Positions 59,550 through 64,000 of a DNA stretch of 64,000 bases are shown here, in pieces. The stretch spans positions 1,616,001-1,680,000 of the forward strand of contig JAQFVV010000037.1 of assembly GCA_028023455.1 (NCBI GenBank), read 5' to 3'. This DNA is from Epiperipatus broadwayi. Taxonomy: Eukaryota > Onychophora > Udeonychophora > Euonychophora > Peripatidae. Positions within the stretch are counted from its first letter, which is position 1, and every line of letters begins with the position of its first letter. The position numbers were made by a program, and so were the translations under genes. The notes beneath the pieces are model-generated. The model did no database searches. It was not told the DNA's origin and worked only from the letters and a program-made list of their open reading frames with translations.

Positions 59550-62500
59550 AGTCTTTAACAATGTTTTCTCTGCTAAAAAAACAATTATGTGAAATATTTT
59601 TTTCAACTCGTATTAATAAAAAATTATTAAAATTATATAAATTACTTCAGTTGTTCATTCAAACTTTATCTCTTTTATGTTAGTGCCACGTTTATTTATA
59701 AATGAAAATGATTAATCATAAAATATATAGAGAAGAAAATTTAAATAATAAAAATATATATATTTTTGTGAATGCTATTTTTTTCCAAAACAAACTGCAT
59801 TATATATAATATGAATTTTATATAACTAGATAAGCTTTCTTTTTACTTAATAATTTTGATTTGTTAAAAATCTGTATATTTCATTTCTTACATATAATTT
59901 GTGATGAGTTAATGATTGCTTTAGTCACATAATTATTTATTTGAGAATGTATGACTATACATTATTTTTCACAATTATGGTGATAACATTTCCCCTTGTA
60001 TTACTGAACCTACATCGTTTATACATATTATTATTTCTGGATTATTATATTTTCCCTTATCTGATGGACTTGCAACCAGTGTAACACTGCTATAATACCT
60101 TCATTCAAATTGTGAACTGTATTTGCATCAAATTGCATTGATGGCATATGCTTGCCTCAGCCACTTTTGATATAACAACAGATTTAATATTATTTTTTCC
60201 TGCTCAAATGTTTCTCTCAAACTTATTTATATCTTTACTAATGTATGATATGTTACTCAGACATGTTTCATTATTTATTTATTTGGCATATTTATGTCTT
60301 CCAGCAACTTTGCTGATGTGAATCAGTTGCCATCACCATGTTACAAAAAATTAACCACATACTATAAGTACACCATGCAACATGTAAACTAGATGAACTT
60401 TTCCATTTTAAGCACAATGCATAACATGCAACCCAGAAAATATAAGGAACAAAATTGTTGACATTGGGGTCAATGAAATTATTCCTGTGGTAAGTAATCA
60501 TAAATGTCATCCTGCTCATTTTAAGATTAAGTGGCTAAATTAATATTAATGTTAAATTCTAAACTGTGAGAAGTGCAATGCTGAGTTTTCCTATTCCATG
60601 TTCATTATAAACACATTGCATTCTCAAACTAATGCCAATATCCTCTATTCATCATCAGTGACAAGTACAGTAAACACAAAACACCAGGTAATACTCACTT
60701 CTAATTACTGCCTATCTTATTTTTTCACTTTTCATCTTGATTTATTTCTATGTCAAGTATAACTGCAACTGACTTCTGAATATTAGGACCATGATCAAAT
60801 CTGTAATTACTTACCAAGGTTAATGCATGACCCACTTCCATTTTGTCATATCATGTAGTTGTATTTGGACTAGTTGGATGTCCATTTGACTTTCCTCACT
60901 TTTTCCCATGATGGTGATTTTCTCTCTTTATATCATAAAATGGTAGTTTTCATTCTGTTCCCAGATTAAATGAAATTTCACTAAATGTACACTTTTTCTG
61001 TGATTTACTAGATTGCATCTTGCCCTTGTGATTATTTATCAGTAATGGAAGAAAAATAGTAATACAATAAAATGTTTTGTGTTTTATTTACATCGGTCAT
61101 AATAATGATATCCATCTCTCAAACACCCATCTGCTCTACATAATCCAATTACATATGAAGTTCCACTTTTTCCAACTATTTGACCTAATTCTCCAAGCCA
61201 GCATTTTACCTTCAATTATGCAATATCACTTTTTTCCTCAAAGCATTTGTAACTATTCACATGTTTTTATCATAATGAATGCATACAAAGTTGTTGGTGA
61301 TTTATTTGATACTACACATTTGGTTGTCAGATGTAATGAAATGACAAGGATGACAAATATTGCTCAAATATAATGGGATGTTATACATGCCAATGTGATG
61401 TTACTTGCCACACTGAATTGACTCAATCAGAGTAAATAAGAACTATAATCAATAATATCACCAGTCAAAAATGGCATGGTACTGACAGTATTAAATCCAC
61501 ACAGTTATGATTTTCTGCTCATCATATGGATATACCATTAACACATGCATCTGATTAAGTACTAAATTGAGCTTATTAAAACATTTATTGGATTGGACTA
61601 GGCACACTAATCAATAATAGAGCCACTAGTTACCCATATGTGAATCTATATCCATTTAGAAGTAACCAACTCAGAATATAATGCTTGCTTAAAGTTCATA
61701 TAATTCAAGCATGGTATTGCATTATTAATTTAAACCTAAAATCAGATGGTGAAATCTATAAATGATAAAAAAATAAAGTCAAAAACAGTTTTATTTTTTG
61801 TAACAATTATACAGTGTACCCTCCTTTCATATTTCTACAAATAATGGTCTCTATCCCAAAATGAAAAGTACAACCATTGATAACACACACACATTTATAT
61901 CCCTAGGCAATAATCTTAAATAACTCACATTGCTGCAAATGAAATTAGTAATTTTTCATTAACCCATATGTCTCATCAATGTATAAATATTAACATTGTA
62001 TAAGTAATAATAAATAAATAAACACATAAGAAATCAATTATCTTTTTAAGGATACTAGAAAAAATATATATTGTATTCTGATGAAGAATATGTAGTACTT
62101 TCAGAGGAATTAGATTCTTGTTAATACTAATGACTGAAAAATTTAATAAATGCCAGTTATTAATAAAAATTATTATATGCAGCATATGTACATACAAAAA
62201 TAATAATCACATTAGAAATGTCTTACTTTTATTCCAGGTATCTTAATTTTTATACATGCATGCAAAAACATTTACATTATATATTCTCTGTTAAAATATA
62301 GTTGTTTAAGATACAAATTGTGTATTCCTTGCAATTAGTTATCCATTTCTTTTGTCAATGAAGTAATCATCATTTGAGTTCATTAATTAATTCTGTATTC
62401 CTTCCTTGGACATCAATAAATTAATCCACTAAACATTAAATGTGATTGTAGACTAATGTTGACTTATTTTATTCCATAAGACCACCCATATTACTTATTT

Positions 62501-62600
62501 ATTCTGTAGGTAGATGCATGCCCTTTATAAATCTTAATTTTGCAATCTAATTTGGTTAGCATGAGCAATAGATATTTTATCTCTCATCTTTTATTGTAAT
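59550..62600. other. AT-rich non-coding stretch
   Basis: No gene supported. A 98-codon frame at 61077-61373 shows no motif or unusual composition and is probably chance. A segment near 61810-61935 resembles 54740-54905 ('gtacaacca', 'ttaaataactca' in the same order), perhaps another old dispersed repeat. Confidence 0.4.
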
Positions 62601-62601
62601 A

Positions 62602-62960
62602 TTAATAGAGATATATAGTTATGGTACAATGGCAGTAGTATTTTTTATTCAAAAATCAGATAAAAGAAACTAAACACAAGTTATCCGCTTGTGATGAACT
62701 TTTTTTCAATGAGAGGACTTTTTTTTAATTAAAGCTAGATAGCATCAACTTATCATATATGGAACCACATACTAACGGAGATGAATCATTGGAATCTAAC
62801 AAGCCATTCTGACAAAATTTATTCTGCACATGTATGCACCACCATGTATTAAATATTAAATAAAAATATTAAACATTTTAAATTTTATTTTCATTCAAAT
62901 ATCCATGTGTTATTTTCAACTAGGCAGACTGCAGTGAACAACATACTCTCCATCAAAGAC
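62602..62960 (+). repeat. Dispersed repeat R2, copy 2
   Basis: It matches 59186-59545 in order: 'taatagagatatatagttat', 'caatggcagtagtatttttt', 'gccattctgacaaaattta' and 'cagactgcagtgaacaac'. The copies are about 75% similar by eye. Confidence 0.75.
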
Positions 62961-63156
62961 TTCCATGGAATTAGGACCTTAACCCTGTTCTTTCTATTAG
63001 CAAAATATTTTCTGTCGAAATTAACTGTTACAGCTCTTTTAATTAATTATTGTATGTGTTAATTGTTAAATATTTATTATAAAATATATTTTTCATCTCA
63101 GGCACTTCTCACCTCAACAATCCATCCAAATTATGTGTCCTCTGCCTCAATTGCTT

Positions 63157-63159
<3 letters not shown>

Positions 63160-63250
<91 letters not shown>
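63160..63250. repeat. (TA)n microsatellite, about 91 bp
   Basis: Uninterrupted TA tract. Frames through it are artefacts. Confidence 0.98.
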
Positions 63251-63253
<3 letters not shown>

Positions 63254-63259
63254 ACATAT

Positions 63260-64000
63260 ACATACAGTATTCAATTATTTAAAAAAAAAAAAAAATTTTT
63301 TTATTCTTTTATACATACAGAGATTTATATGTATAAATCTATTATTATGAATAAGCAGTTCTTTTTATGATTTATTATATAATATTTTATTAAATAATAT
63401 GTGTTAAATTTATTTAACTTTCATTTTGTTAAAAGAGAGTAAATCAGAAAGGTGTAAAATAAAACTGTTAGATTAGGAGATAAAAATTGTACACGTGTGA
63501 AACAATGAATAGATCTGTACAAACACAAAGATGCTTTTACACTTATTTCTGATGTCTATAGATGGCCAGCTTTGTTGTTATCTGTATCTTAAAATTATTT
63601 TACAAAAGAGGTGCTTTGATGTAGATGATAGCGATCAATTTTAAGTCAAACTTGTGAAGCTTTGATTTTTTTTTTAAGATAAAGATTTCCAGATGTTTTT
63701 CGCGATATAAACGATTAAAACAATTTTTTTAGGCAGTCAGTCTGAAATTTTTTAAAGAGGCAGTTAATCATAAATTTTTTTAAGAGTCAGTAATAAATTT
63801 CTTTAGAGAGATGATCAGTTAAATTATTATTATTATTTTGAGACTCAACTCAGTCGGTCCTTCCTTGTTATAATTCTTAAGCAGAAATGTAAGCTCGAAT
63901 CTTTTTTTTAAAAAAAAAAGAGAGTGAACGCTTTAATTCTTTTTTCTCACTCTTTGAAAGTTGAAAAAAAAAGAGCAAATGAAATGTGCGTTTATATAAA
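63260..64000. other. AT-rich non-coding end of window
   Basis: No gene. Repeated short blocks 'gcagtcagt', 'gcagttaat', 'gtcagtaata' and 'gatcagttaa', each before a T/A run, lie at 63730-63820 and may be a decayed tandem repeat. Confidence 0.35.

Noticed and set aside
61077-61373. 98-codon plus-strand frame as a possible gene
   Set aside because: No start context, motif or composition shift supports it, and length is within chance for an AT-rich window of this size.

Overview
The window is AT-rich animal nuclear DNA (I estimate about three quarters A+T by eye) with long (TA)n, (TCTA)n and (CA)n tracts. It is a graveyard of mobile elements. I found no convincing intact host protein gene, rRNA, true tRNA or CRISPR array. 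Penelope-like elements with GIY-YIG domains, APE-type LINEs, Gypsy LTR elements, a hAT MITE and tRNA-derived SINEs point to a metazoan. The long TA/CA/TCTA tracts make me think of a lophotrochozoan, perhaps a cephalopod mollusc, but I cannot settle the taxon from sequence alone.

Layout. 0.5-7.3 kb: two decayed copies of one LINE family in opposite orientations, plus two very short tRNA-derived SINEs with clear target-site duplications (TSDs). 8.3-8.7 kb: a foldback MITE between direct repeats. 10.7-12.6 kb: a minus-strand LINE split by a 380-bp hAT MITE with an 8-bp TSD. 13.49-14.12 kb: a solo LTR with CCAAT and TATA signals, a poly(A) signal and a 5-bp TSD. 14.8-15.8 kb: a tandem duplication carrying tRNA-like sequence and hammerhead-ribozyme-like motifs. 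18.4-21.7 kb: a plus-strand LINE interrupted by an inverted pair of GIY-YIG ORFs flanked by a 15-bp TSD. 22.2-22.8 kb: two adjacent palindromic MITEs. 24.9-30.1 kb: an LTR element with 933-bp LTRs, gag-like remnants and no pol. 30.1-41.6 kb: an old minus-strand Gypsy element with 1.7-kb LTRs, containing a younger inverted Penelope pair and several near-perfect foldbacks. 43.7-45.5 kb: a third Penelope-like inverted structure, hammerhead-like motifs and another palindromic MITE. 46-54.8 kb: AT-rich unique sequence with microsatellites and one SINE-like element. 54.9-57.4 kb: another LINE. 57.4-64.0 kb: dispersed non-coding repeats and a (TA)n tract.

Two themes stand out. First, all three Penelope-related loci exist as inverted pairs or have long inverted ends, and the first pair is enclosed by one TSD, which suggests insertion as a unit. 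Second, hammerhead-ribozyme-like architecture (CUGAUGA-like core, stem II, GAAA) recurs at several loci. It appears in the Penelope 3' regions, where such ribozymes are known for the family, and in a separate tRNA-like repeat family whose copies differ within stem II by substitutions that keep pairing. That repeat family is the best candidate for something little described.
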